Shown: positions 46,741 through 59,626 of the stretch, in pieces
How positions within the stretch are numbered: position 1 is the stretch's first letter
Layout of the letters: every line of letters begins with the position of its first letter
Origin: Petrolisthes cinctipes
Lineage: Eukaryota > Arthropoda > Malacostraca > Decapoda > Porcellanidae
Reading direction: 5' to 3'
DNA: 64,000 nt
Assembly (NCBI GenBank): GCA_033782935.1
Contig: JAWQEG010000477.1
Location: forward strand, 620,001 to 684,000
Notes under the pieces: generated by a model
What the model was told of the DNA's origin: nothing
Database searches by the model: none
Seen by the model: only the letters and a program-made list of their open reading frames with translations
Position numbers and translations under genes: made by a program

Positions 46741-48681
46741 TTTTTTGGCACCTAAAATGTCGATTTTTAGCATGTTTTTAGCCTATATTTTAAAAATATT
46801 CCAGCACTGTGTAGGCATGTACAGATTGCTTCTGGGACCCCAAAATATTGAATTTTCGGGGGTTTTGAGCCTGAATTTGAGATATAAACGGGTACAGAAG
46901 ATACATGCACATATTGACTTTGGGCATCTAAAATATCGATTTTCAGCATGTTTTGGGCCAGTATTTTGAAAATACTCTAACACTGAATAAGCATGTACAG
47001 ATTGCTTATGGGACCCCAAAATATTGAATTTTCGGGTGTTTTGAGCCTGAATTTGAGATATAAACGGGTACTGAAGATGCATGCACATATCGACTTTTGT
47101 GCACCTAAAAGATCGATTTTCAGTATGTTTTGAGCATGTATTTTGAAAATTCTCTAACACGGAGTAGGCATCTACAGATCGCTTCTGGGACCCCTAAATA
47201 TCGAATTTTCGGGTGTTTTGGGACTGAATTTGAGATATAAACTTTTTGGAACCTAAAAGATCGATTATTAGCATGTTTTTAGCCTATATTTTGAAAATAT
47301 TCTAGCACTGTACAGATTGCTTCTGGGACCCCAAAATATTGAATTTTCGGGTGTTTTGAGCCTGAATTTGAGATATAAACGGGTACAGAAGATACATGCA
47401 CATATTGACTTTGGGCACCAAAAATATCGATTTTCAGTATGTTTTGGGCCTGAATTTTGAAAATACTCTAACACGGAGTAGGCATGTACAGATCGCTTCT
47501 GGGACCCCAAAATATCGAATTTTCGGGTGTTTAGGGCCAGAATTTGAGATATAAACGGGTACAGAAGATGCATGCACATATCGACTTTTGGGCACCTAAA
47601 AGATCGATTTTCAGTATGTTTTTGGCCTGTATTTTGAAAATACTCTAACACGGAGTAGGCATGTACAGATCGCTTCTGGGACCCCTAAATATCGAATTTT
47701 CGGGTGTTTTGGGACTGAATTTGAGATATCGACTTTTTGGCACCTAAAAGATCGATTTTTATATTCTAGCACTGAGTAGGCATGTACAGATTGCTTCTGG
47801 GACCCCAAAATATTGAATTTTCGGGTGTTTTCAGCCTGAATTTGAGATATAAACGGGTACAGAAGATACATGCACATATTAACTTTGGGCACCAAAAATA
47901 TCGATTTTCAGCATATTATGGTCCTGAATTTTGAAAATACCTTAACACGGAGTATGCATGTACAGATCGCTTCTGGGACCCCAAAATATCGAATTTTCGG
48001 GTGTTTAGGGCCAGAATTTGAGATATAAACGGGTACAGAAGATGCATGCACATATCGACTTTTGGGCACCTAAAAGATCGATTTTCAGTATGTTTTTGGC
48101 CTGTATTTTGAAAATACTCTAACACGGAGTAGGCATGTACTGATACCATCTGGGACCTCTAAATATCGAATTTTCGGGTGTTTTGGGACTGAATTTGAGA
48201 TATCGATTTTTTGGCACCTAAAATGTCGATTTTTAGCATGTTTTTAGCCTATATTTTGAAAATATTCTAGCACTATGTAGGCATGTACAGATTGCTTCTT
48301 GGACCCCAAAATATTGAATTTTCGGGTGTTTTGAGCCTGAATTTGAGATATAAACGGGTACTGAAGATGCATGCACATATCGACTTTTGTGCACCTAAAA
48401 GATCGATTTTCAGTATGTTTAGAGCATGTATTTTGAAAATACTCTAACAAGGAGTAGGCATGTACAGATCGCTTCTGGGACCCCTATATATCGAATTTTC
48501 GGGTGTTTTGGGACTGAATTTGAGATATCGACTTTTTGGCACCTAAAAGATCGATTTTTAGCATGTTTTTAGCCTATATTTTGAAAATATTCTAGCACTG
48601 TACAGATTGCTTCTGGGACCCCAAAATATTGAATTTTCGGGTGTTTTGAGCCTGAATTTGAGATATAAACGGGTACAGAAG
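46741..48681. repeat. Diverged relative of module B (46.7-48.7 kb)
   Basis: Shares gggccag, gaataagc, ggcatctacag, tttggaacc, cagtatgttttggg, gagtatgcatg, gtactgataccatc and caaggagtagg with 35.2-37.2 kb and 43.3-45.2 kb, but lacks the 8-bp losses near 35.99 and 36.25 kb and has one L2b fewer. Private changes are tattccagcac, gcttatggg, gatataaacttttt, gattattagc and gcatattatggtcctg. It appears to be an older offshoot of the same module. Confidence 0.83.
47663..47783 (+). repeat. 121-bp truncated S monomer
   Basis: After gatcgattttta the sequence jumps to tattctagcactgag. The 27 bp from gcatgttttt through ttgaaaa are missing (148 - 121 = 27). This removes the AT-rich dyad. It is the only monomer I saw lacking that element. 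Confidence 0.87.
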
Positions 48682-49859
48682 ATACATGCACATATTGACT
48701 TTGGGCACCAAAAATATCGATTTTCAGCATGTTTTGGGCCTGAATTTTGAAAATACTCTAACACGGAGTAGGCATGTACAGATCGCTTCTGGGACCCCAA
48801 AATATCGAATTTTCGGGTGTTTAGGGTCAGAATTTGAGATATAAACGAGTACAGAAGATGCATGCACATATCGACTTTTGGGCACCTAAAAGCTCGATTT
48901 TCAGTATGTTTTTGGCCTGTATTTTGAAAATACTCTAACACGGAGTAGGCATGTACAGATACCTTCTGGGACCCCTAAATATCGAATTTTCGGGTGTTTT
49001 GGGACTGAATTTGAGATATCGACTTTTTGGCACCTAAAAGATCGATTTTTAGCATGTTTTTAGCCTATATTTTGAAAATATTCTAGCACTGATTAGGCAT
49101 GTACAGATTGCTTCTGGGACCCCAAAATATTGAATTTTCGGGTGTTTTGAGCCTGAATTTGAGATATAAACGGGTACAGAAGATACATGCACATATTGAC
49201 TTTGGGCACCAAAAATATCGATTTTCAGCATGTTTTGGGCCTGAACTTTGAAAATACTCTAACACGGAGTAGGCATGTACAGATCGCTTCTGGGACCCCA
49301 AAATATCGAATTTTCGGGTGTTTAGGGCCAGAATTTGAGATATAAACGGGTATAGAAGATGCATGCACATATCGACTTTTGGGCACCTAAAAGATCGATT
49401 TTCAGTATGTTTTTGGCCTGTATTTTGAAAATACTCTAACATGGAGTAAGCATGTACAGATCGCTTCTGGGACCCCTAAATATCGAATTTTCGGGTGTTT
49501 TGGGACTGAATTTGAGATATCGACTTTTTGGCACCTAAAAGATCGATTTTTAGCATGTTTTTAGCCTATATTTTGAAAATATTCTAGCACTGAGTAGGCA
49601 TATACAGATTGTTTCTGGGACCCCAAAATATTGAATTTTCGGGTGTTTTGAGCCTGAATTTGAGATATAAACGGGTACAGAAGATACATGCACATATTGA
49701 CTTTGGGCATCTAAAATATCAATTTTCAGCATGTTTTGAGCATGTATTTTGAAAATACTCTAACACTGAGTAGGCATGTACAGATTGCTTCTGGGACCCC
49801 AAAATATTGAATTTTCGGGTGTTTTGAGCCTGAATTTGAGATATAAACGGGTACTGAAG
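48682..49859. repeat. 1,178-bp tandem unit, copy 1
   Basis: Tags shared with copy 2 are gggtcag, aaacgagtac, aaaagctcg, cactgattagg, gggcctgaacttt, gggtatag, catggagtaagc, catatacagattgtttc and tatcaattttcag. The junction with copy 2 lies inside the monomer 49778-49953, which has an L2b head (gtactgaag) and an L1a tail. Confidence 0.9.
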
Positions 49860-52800
49860 ATACATGCACATATTGACTTTGGGCACCAAAAATATCGATT
49901 TTCAGCATGTTTTGGGCCTGAATTTTGAAAATACTCTAACACGGAGTAGGCATGTACAGATCGCTTCTGGGACCCCAAAATATCGAATTTTCGGGTGTTT
50001 AGGGTCAGAATTTGAGATATAAACGAGTACAGAAGATGCATGCACATATCGACTTTTGGGCACCTAAAAGCTCGATTTTCAGTATGTTTTTGGCCTGTAT
50101 TTTGAAAATACTCTAACACGGAGTAGGCATGTACAGATACCTTCTGGGACCCCTAAATATCGAATTTTCGGGTGTTTTGGGACTGAATTTGAGATATCGA
50201 CTTTTTGGCACCTAAAAGATCGATTTTTAGCATGTTTTTAGCCTATATTTTGAAAATATTCTAGCACTGATTAGGCATGTACAGATTGCTTCTGGGACCC
50301 CAAAATATTGAATTTTCGGGTGTTTTGAGCCTGAATTTGAGATATAAACGGGTACAGAAGATACATGCACATATTGACTTTGGGCACCAAAAATATCGAT
50401 TTTCAGCATGTTTTGGGCCTGAACTTTGAAAATACTCTAACACGGAGTAGGCATGTACAGATCGCTTCTGGGACCCCAAAATATCGAATTTTCGGGTGTT
50501 TAGGGCCAGAATTTGAGATATAAAAGGGTATAGAAGATGCATGCACATATCGACTTTTGGGCACCTAAAAGATCGATTTTCAGTATGTTTTTGGCCTGTA
50601 TTTTGAAAATACTCTAACATGGAGTAAGCATGTACAGATCGCTTCTGGGACCCCTAAATATCGAATTTTCGGGTGTTTTGGGACTGAATTTGAGATATCG
50701 ACTTTTTGGCACCTAAAAGATCGATTTTTAGCATGTTTTTAGCCTATATTTTGAAAATATTCTAGCACTGAGTAGGCATATACAGATTGTTTCTGGGACC
50801 CCAAAAAATTGAATTTTCGGGTGTTTTGAGCCTGAATTTGAGATATAAACGGGTACAGAAGATACATGCACATATTGACTTTGGGCATCTAAAATATCAA
50901 TTTTCAGCATGTTTTGAGCATGTATTTTGAAAATACTCTAACACTGAGTAGGCATGTACAGATTGCTTCTGGGACCCCAAAATATTGAATTTTCGGGTGT
51001 TTTGAGCCTGAATTTGAGATATAAACGGGTACTGAAGATGCATGCACATATCGACTTTTGTGCACCTAAAAGATCGATTTTCAGTATGTTTTGAGCATGT
51101 ATTTTGAAAATACTCTAACACGGAGTAGGCATGTACAGATCGCTTCTGGGACCCCTAAATATCGAATTTTCGGGTGTTTTGGGACTGAATTTGAGATATC
51201 GACTTTTTGGCACCTAAAAGATCGATTTTTAGCATGTTTTTAGCCTATATTTTGAAAATATTCAAGCACTGTACAGATTGCTTCTGGGACCCCAAAATAT
51301 TGAATTTTCGGTTGTTTTGAGCCTGAATTTGAGATATAAACGGGTACAGAAGATACATGCACATATTGACTTTGAGCACCAAAAATATCGATTTTCAGCA
51401 TGTTTTGGGCCTGAATTTTGAAAATACTCTAACACGGAGTAGGCATGTACAGATCGCTTCTGGGACCCCAAAATATCGAATTTTCGGGTGTATAGGGTCA
51501 GAATTTGAGATATAAACGGGTACAGAAGATGCATGCACATATCGACTTTTGGGCACCTAAAAGCTCGATTTTCAGTATGTTTTTGGCCTGTATTTTGAAA
51601 ATACTCTAACACGGAGTAGGCATGTACAGATACCTTCTGGGACCTCTAAATATCGAATTTTAGGGTGTCTTGGGACTGAATTTGAGATATCGATTTTTTG
51701 GCACCTAAAATGTCGATTTTTAGCATGTTTTTAGCCTATATTTTGAAAATATTCCAGCACTGTGTAGGCATGTACAGATTGCTTCTGGGACCCCAAAATA
51801 TTGAATTTACGGGTGTTTTGAGCCTGAATTTGAGATATAAACGGGTACAGAAGATACATGCACATATTGACTTTGGGCATCTAAAATATCGATTTTCAGC
51901 ATGTTTAGGGCCAGTATTTTGAAAATACTCTAACACTGAATAAGCATGTACATATTGCTTCTGGGACCCCAAAATATTGAATTTTCGGGTGTTTTGAGCC
52001 TGAATTTGAGATATAAACGGGCACTGAAGATGCATGCACATATCGACATTTGTGCAACTAAAAGATCGATTTTCAGTATGTTTTGAGCATGTATTTTGAA
52101 AATACTCTAACACGTAGTAGGCATGTACAGATCGCTTCTGGGACCCCTAAATATCGAATTTTCGGGTGTTTTGGGACTGAATTTGAGATATCGACTTTTT
52201 GGCACCTAAAAGATCGATTTTTAGCATGTTTTTAGCCTATATTTTGAAAATATTCTAGCACTGAGTAGGCATGTACAGATTGCTTCTGGGACCCCAAAAT
52301 ATCGAATTTTCGTGTGTTTAGGGCCAGAATTTGAGATATAAACGGGTACAGAAGATGCATGCACATATCGACTTTTGGGCACCTAAAAGATCGATTTTCA
52401 GTATGTTTTTAGCCTGTACTATGAAAATACTCTAGCACGGAATAGGCATGTACAGATACCATCTGGGACCTCTAAATATCGAATTTTCGGGTGTTTTGGG
52501 ACTGAATTTGAGATATCGATTTTTTGGCACCTAAAATGTCGATTTTTAGCATGTTTTTAGCCTATATTTTGAAAATATTCTAGCACTGTGTAGGCATGTA
52601 CAGATTGCTTCTGGGGCCCCAAAATATTGAATTTTCGGGTGTTTTGAGCCTGAATTTGAGATATAAACGGGTACAGAAGAAACATGCACATATTGACTTT
52701 GGGCATCTAAAATATCGATTTTCAGCATGTTTTGAGCATGTATTTTGAAAATATTCTAGCACTGTGTAGGCATGTACAGATTGCTTCTGGGACCCCAAAA

Positions 52801-53765
52801 TATTGAATTTTCGGGTGTTTTGAGCCTGAATTTGAGATGTAAACGGGTACAGAAGATACATGCACATATTGACTTTGGGCATCTAAAATATTGATTTTCA
52901 GCATGTTTTGGGCCTGTATTTTGAAAATACTCTAACACTGAGTAGGCATGTACAGATTGCTTCTGGGACCCCAAAATATTGAATTTTCGGGTGTTTTGAG
53001 CTTGAATTTGAGATATAAACGGGTACTGAAGATGCATGCACATATCGACTTTTGTGCACCTAAAAGATCGATTTTCAGTATGTTTTGAGCATGTATTTTG
53101 AAAATACTCTAACACGGAGTAGGCATCTACAGATCGCTTCTGGGACCCCTAAATATCTAATTTTCGGGTGTTTTGGGACTGAATTTGAGGTATCGACTTT
53201 TTGGAACCTAAAAGATCGATTTTTAGCATGTTTTTAGCCTATATTTTGAAAATATTCTAGCACTGTACAGATTGCTTCTGGGACCCCAAAATATTGAATT
53301 TTCGGGTGTTTTGAGCCTGAATTTGAGATATAAACGGGTACAGATGATACATGCACATATTGACTTTAGGCACCAAAAATATCGATTTTCAGTATGTTTT
53401 GGGCCTGAATTTTGAAAATACTCTAACACGGAGTAGGCATGTACAGATCGCTTCTGGGACCCCAAAATATCGAATTTTCGGGTGTTTAGGGCCAGAATTT
53501 GAGATATAAACGGGTACAGAAGATGCATGCACATATCGACTTTTGGGCACCTAAAGGATCGATTTTCATTATGTTTTTGGCCTGTATTTTGAAAATACTC
53601 TAACACGGAGTAGGTATGTACAGATCGCTTCTGGGACCCCTAAATATCGAATTTTCGGGTGTTTTGGGACTGAATTTGAGATATCGACTTTTTGGCACCT
53701 AAAAGATCGATTTTTAGCATGTTTTTAGCCTATATTTTGAAAATATTCTAGCACTGATTAGGCAT
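49778..53765. repeat. 3,988-bp tandem unit, copy 1
   Basis: Includes most of the second 1,178-bp copy and then gcaagcac-type S (51.26 kb), gagcacc, gtgtatagggtc, gggtgtcttggg, tattccagcac, gaatttacggg, gtttagggccag, catattgc, gacatttgtgcaac, tcgtgtgttt, cctgtactatg, agaagaaacatgc, gagatgtaaac, gagcttg, atatctaatt, gaggtatcg, cagatgatac, tttcattatg and gtatgtacag. Copy 2 has all of these at +3,988. Only a handful of single-base differences were seen. Confidence 0.95.
49860..51037. repeat. 1,178-bp tandem unit, copy 2
   Basis: Adjacent repeat of 48682-49859. Differences seen are ataaaagggtatag for ataaacgggtatag and ccccaaaaaattg for ccccaaaatattg. After about 51037 it continues as normal L2b instead of the chimeric monomer. 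Confidence 0.9.
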
Positions 53766-56700
53766 GTACAGATTGCTTCTGGGACCCCAAAATATTGAAT
53801 TTTCGGGTGTTTTGAGCCTGAATTTGAGATATAAACGGGTACTGAAGATACATGCACATATTGACTTTGGGCACCAAAAATATCGATTTTCAGCATGTTT
53901 TGGGCCTGAATTTTGAAAATACTCTAACACGGAGTAGGCATGTACAGATCGCTTCTGGGACCCCAAAATATCGAATTTTCGGGTGTTTAGGGTCAGAATT
54001 TGAGATATAAACGAGTACAGAAGATGCATGCACATATCGACTTTTGGGCACCTAAAAGCTCGATTTTCAGTATGTTTTTGGCCTGTATTTTGAAAATACT
54101 CTAACACGGAGTAGGCATGTACAGATACCTTCTGGGACCCCTAAATATCGAATTTTCGGGTGTTTTGGGACTGAATTTGAGATATCGACTTTTTGGCACC
54201 TAAAAGATCGATTTTTAGCATGTTTTTAGCCTATATTTTGAAAATATTCTAGCACTGATTAGGCATGTACAGATTGCTTCTGGGACCCCAAAATATTGAA
54301 TTTTCGGGTGTTTTGAGCCTGAATTTGAGATATAAACGGGTACAGAAGATACATGCACATATTGACTTTGGGCACCAAAAATATCGATTTTCAGCATGTT
54401 TTGGGCCTGAACTTTGAAAATACTCTAACACGGAGTAGGCATGTACAGATCGCTTCTGGGACCCCAAAATATCGAATTTTCGGGTGTTTAGGGCCAGAAT
54501 TTGAGATATAAAAGGGTATAGAAGATGCATGCACATATCGACTTTTGGGCACCTAAAAGATCGATTTTCAGTATGTTTTTGGCCTGTATTTTGAAAATAC
54601 TCTAACATGGAGTAAGCATGTACAGATCGCTTCTGGGACCCCTAAATATCGAATTTTCGGGTGTTTTGGGACTGAATTTGAGATATCGACTTTTTGGCAC
54701 CTAAAAGATCGATTTTTAGCATGTTTTTAGCCTATATTTTGAAAATATTCTAGCACTGAGTAGGCATATACAGATTGTTTCTGGGACCCCAAAATATTGA
54801 ATTTTCGGGTGTTTTGAGCCTGAATTTGAGATATAAACGGGTACAGAAGATACATGCACATATTGACTTTGGGCATCTAAAATATCAATTTTCAGCATGT
54901 TTTGAGCATGTATTTTGAAAATACTCTAACACTGAGTAGGCATGTACAGATTGCTTCTGGGACCCCAAAATATTGAATTTTCGGGTGTTTTGAGCCTGAA
55001 TTTGAGATATAAACGGGTACTGAAGATGCATGCACATATCGACTTTTGTGCACCTAAAAGATCGATTTTCAGTATGTTTTGAGCATGTATTTTGAAAATA
55101 CTCTAACACGGAGTAGGCATGTACAGATCGCTTCTGGGACCCCTAAATATCGAATTTTCGGGTGTTTTGGGACTGAATTTGAGATATCGACTTTTTGGCA
55201 CCTAAAAGATCGATTTTTAGCATGTTTTTAGCCTATATTTTGAAAATATTCAAGCACTGTACAGATTGCTTCTGGGACCCCAAAATATTGAATTTTCGGG
55301 TGTTTTGAGCCTGAATTTGAGATATAAACGGGTACAGAAGATACATGCACATATTGACTTTGAGCACCAAAAATATCGATTTTCAGCATGTTTTGGGCCT
55401 GAATTTTGAAAATACTCTAACACGGAGTAGGCATGTACAGATCGCTTCTGGGACCCCAAAATATCGAATTTTCGGGTGTATAGGGTCAGAATTTGAGATA
55501 TAAACGGGTACAGAAGATGCATGCACATATCGACTTTTGGGCACCTAAAAGCTCGATTTTCAGTATGTTTTTGGCCTGTATTTTGAAAATACTCTAACAC
55601 GGAGTAGGCATGTACAGATACCTTCTGGGACCTCTAAATATCGAATTTTAGGGTGTCTTGGGACTGAATTTGAGATATCGATTTTTTGGCACCTAAAATG
55701 TCGATTTTTAGCATGTTTTTAGCCTATATTTTGAAAATATTCCAGCACTGTGTAGGCATGTACAGATTGCTTCTGGGACCCCAAAATATTGAATTTACGG
55801 GTGTTTTGAGCCTGAATTTGAGATATAAACGGGTACAGAAGATACATGCACATATTGACTTTGGGCATCTAAAATATCGATTTTCAGCATGTTTAGGGCC
55901 AGTATTTTGAAAATACTCTAACACTGAATAAGCATGTACATATTGCTTCTGGGACCCCAAAATATTGAATTTTCGGGTGTTTTGAGCCTGAATTTGAGAT
56001 ATAAACGGGCACTGAAGATGCATGCACATATCGACATTTGTGCAACTAAAAGATCGATTTTCAGTATGTTTTGAGCATGTATTTTGAAAATACTCTAACA
56101 CGGAGTAGGCATGTACAGATCGCTTCTGGGACCCCTAAATATCGAATTTTCGGGTGTTTTGGGACTGAATTTGAGATATCGACTTTTTGGCACCTAAAAG
56201 ATCGATTTTTAGCATGTTTTTAGCCTATATTTTGAAAATATTCTAGCACTGAGTAGGCATGTACAGATTGCTTCTGGGACCCCAAAATATCGAATTTTCG
56301 TGTGTTTAGGGCCAGAATTTGAGATATAAACGGGTACAGAAGAGGCATGCACATATCGACTTTTGGGCACCTAAAAGATCGATTTTCAGTATGTTTTTAG
56401 CCTGTACTATGAAAATACTCTAGCACGGAATAGGCATGTACAGATACCATCTGGGACCTCTAAATATCGAATTTTCGGGTGTTTTGGGACTGAATTTGAG
56501 ATATCGATTTTTTGGCACCTAAAATGTCGATTTTTAGCATGTTTTTAGCCTATATTTTGAAAATATTCTAGCACTGTGTAGGCATGTACAGATTGCTTCT
56601 GGGACCCCAAAATATTGAATTTTCGGGTGTTTTGAGCCTGAATTTGAGATATAAACGGGTACAGAAGAAACATGCACATATTGACTTTGGGCATCTAAAA

Positions 56701-57753
56701 TATCGATTTTCAGCATGTTTTGAGCATGTATTTTGAAAATATTCTAGCACTGTGTAGGCATGTACAGATTGCTTCTGGGACCCCAAAATATTGAATTTTC
56801 GGGTGTTTTGAGCCTGAATTTGAGATGTAAACGGGTACAGAAGATACATGCACATATTGACTTTGGGCATCTAAAATATTGATTTTCAGCATGTTTTGGG
56901 CCTGTATTTTGAAAATACTCTAACACTGAGTAGGCATGTACAGATTGCTTCTGGGACCCCAAAATATTGAATTTTCGGGTGTTTTGAGCTTGAATTTGAG
57001 ATATAAACGGGTACTGAAGATGCATGCACATATCGACTTTTGTGCACCTAAAAGATCGATTTTCAGTATGTTTTGAGCATGTATTTTGAAAATACTCTAA
57101 CACGGAGTAGGCATCTACAGATCGCTTCTGGGACCCCTAAATATCTAATTTTCGGGTGTTTTGGGACTGAATTTGAGGTATCGACTTTTTGGAACCTAAA
57201 AGATCGATTTTTAGCATGTTTTTACCCTATATTTTGAAAATATTCTAGCACTGTACAGATTGCTTCTGGGACCCCAAAATATTGAATTTTCGGGTGTTTT
57301 GAGCCTGAATTTGAGATATAAACGGGTACAGATGATACATGCACATATTGACTTTAGGCACCAAAAATATCGATTTTCAGTATGTTTTGGGCCTGAATTT
57401 TGAAAATACTCTAACACGGAGTAGGCATGTACAGATCGCTTCTGGGACCCCAAAATATCGAATTTTCGGGTGTTTAGGGCCAGAATTTGAGATATAAACG
57501 GGTACAGAAGATGCATGCACATATCGACTTTTGGGCACCTAAAGGATCGATTTTCATTATGTTTTTGGCCTGTATTTTGAAAATACTCTAACACGGAGTA
57601 GGTATGTACAGATCGCTTCTGGGACCCCTAAATATCGAATTTTCGGGTGTTTTGGGACTGAATTTGAGATATCGACTTTTTGGCACCTAAAAGATCGATT
57701 TTTAGCATGTTTTTAGCCTATATTTTGAAAATATTCTAGCACTGAGTAGGCAT
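53766..57753. repeat. 3,988-bp tandem unit, copy 2
   Basis: Adjacent, nearly identical repeat of 49778-53765. Differences seen: ccccaaaatattg for ccccaaaaaattg (54.8 kb), ttcgggtg for ttcggttg (55.3), cggagtagg for cgtagtagg (56.1), agaggcatg for agatgcatg (56.34), gggacccc for ggggcccc (56.6) and ttttaccctat for ttttagcctat (57.22). This is the youngest large duplication in the window, or an assembly duplication. Confidence 0.95.
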
Positions 57754-57957
57754 GTACAGATTGCTTCTGGGACCCCAAAATATTGAATTTTCGGGTGTTT
57801 TGAGCCTGAATTTGAGATATAAACGGGTACAGAATATACATGCACATAATAACTTTGGGCACCAAAAATATCGATTTTCAGCATGTTTTGGGCCTGAATT
57901 TTGAAAATACTCTAACACGGAGTATGCATGTACAGATCGCTTCTGGGACCCCAAAAT
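56289..57957. repeat. 1,669-bp tandem unit, copy 1
   Basis: Overlaps the right part of the 3,988-bp copy 2 and extends past it. It starts near the tcgtgtgttt-tagged L2a (56.3 kb) and ends at the same tag near 57.97 kb. It contains gataccatctgg, agaagaaacatgc, tattgattttc, catctacag, gaggtat, cagatgatac, aaaggatcg and tttcattatg. Confidence 0.88.
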
Positions 57958-59626
57958 ATCGAATTTTCGTGTGTTTAGGGCCAGAATTTGAGATATAAAC
58001 GGGTACAGAAGATGCATGCACATATCGACTTTTGGGCACCTAAAAGATCGATTTTCAGTATGTTTTTGGCCTGTACTATGAAAATACTCTAGCACAGAGT
58101 AGGCATGTACAGATACCATCTGGGACCTCTAAATATCGAATTTTCGGGTGTTTTGGGACTGAATTTGAGATATCGATTTTTTGGCACCTAAAATGTCGAT
58201 TTTTAGCATGTTTTTAGCCTATATTTTGAAAATATTCTAGCACTGTGTAGGCATGTACAGATTGCTTCTGGGACCCCAAAATATTGAATTTTCGGGTGTT
58301 TTGAGCCTGAATTTGAGATATAAACGGGTACAGAAGAAACATGCACATATTGACTTTGGGCATCTAAAATATCGATTTTCAGCATGTTTTGAGCATGTAT
58401 TTTGAAAATATTCTAGCACTGTGTAGGCATGTACAGATTGCTTCTGGGACCCCAAAATATTGAATTTTCGGGTGTTTTGAGCCTGAATTTGAGATATAAA
58501 CGGGTACAGAAGATACATGCACATATTGACTTTGGGCATCTAAAATATTGATTTTCAGCATGTTTTGGGCCTGTATTTTGAAAATACTCTAACACTGAGT
58601 AGGCATGTACAGATTGCTTCTGGGACCCCAAAATATTGAATTTTCGGGTGTTTTGAGATTGAATTTGAGATATAAACGGGTACTGAAGATGCATGCACAT
58701 ATCGACTTTTGTGCACCTAAAAGATCGATTTTCAGTATGTTTTGAGCATGTATTTTGAAAATACTCTAACACGGAGTAGGCATCTACAGATCGCTTCTGG
58801 GACCCCTAAATATCGAATTTTCGGGTGTTTTGGGACTGAATTTGAGGTATAGACTTTTTGGAACCTAAAAGATCGATTTTTAGCATGTTTTTAGCCTATA
58901 TTTTGAAAATATTCTAGCACTGTACAGATTGCTTCTGGGACCCCAAAATATTGAATTTTCGGGTGTTTTGAGCCTGAATTTGAGATATAAACGGGTACAG
59001 ATGATACATGCACATATTGACTTTAGGCACCAAAAATATCGATTTTCAGTATGTTTTGGGCCTGAATTTTGAAAATACTCTAACACGGAGTAGGCATGTA
59101 CAGATCGCTTCTGGGACCCCAAAATATCGAATTTTCGGGTGTTTAGGGCCAGAATTTGAGATATAAACGGGTACAGAAGATGCATGCACATATCGACTTT
59201 TGGGCACCTAAAGGATCGATTTTCATTATGTTTTTGGCCTGTATTTTGAAAATACTCTAACACGGAGTAGGCATGTACAGATCGCTTCTGGGACCCCAAA
59301 ATATCGAATTTTCGGGTGTTTTGGGACTGAATTTGAGATATCGACTTTTTGGCACCTAAAAGATCGATTTTTAGCATGTTTTTAGCCTATATTTTGAAAA
59401 TATTCTAGCACTGAGTAGGCATGTACAGATTGCTTCTGGGACCCCAAAATATTGAATTTTCGGGTGTTTTGAGCCTGAATTTGAGATATAAACGGGTACA
59501 GAAGATACATGCACATAATAACTTTGGGCACCAAAAATATCGATTTTCAGCATGTTTTGGGCCTGAATTTTGAAAATACTCTAACACTGAGTAGGCATGT
59601 ACAGATCGCTTCTGGGACCCCAAAAT
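57958..59626. repeat. 1,669-bp tandem unit, copy 2
   Basis: Repeats 56289-57957. Differences seen are gagatataaac for gagatgtaaac, gagattg for gagcttg, atatcgaatt for atatctaatt, gaggtatag for gaggtatcg, gcatgtacag for gtatgtacag and ccccaaaatatcg for cccctaaatatcg. It shares cacataataactttgg with the end of copy 1. It is more diverged from copy 1 than the two 3,988-bp copies are from each other. Confidence 0.88.

Noticed and set aside
51698..51922. Plus-strand frames of 60-87 codons
   Set aside because: Short frames inside S and L1 monomers; the same stretch occurs throughout the array with and without stops.
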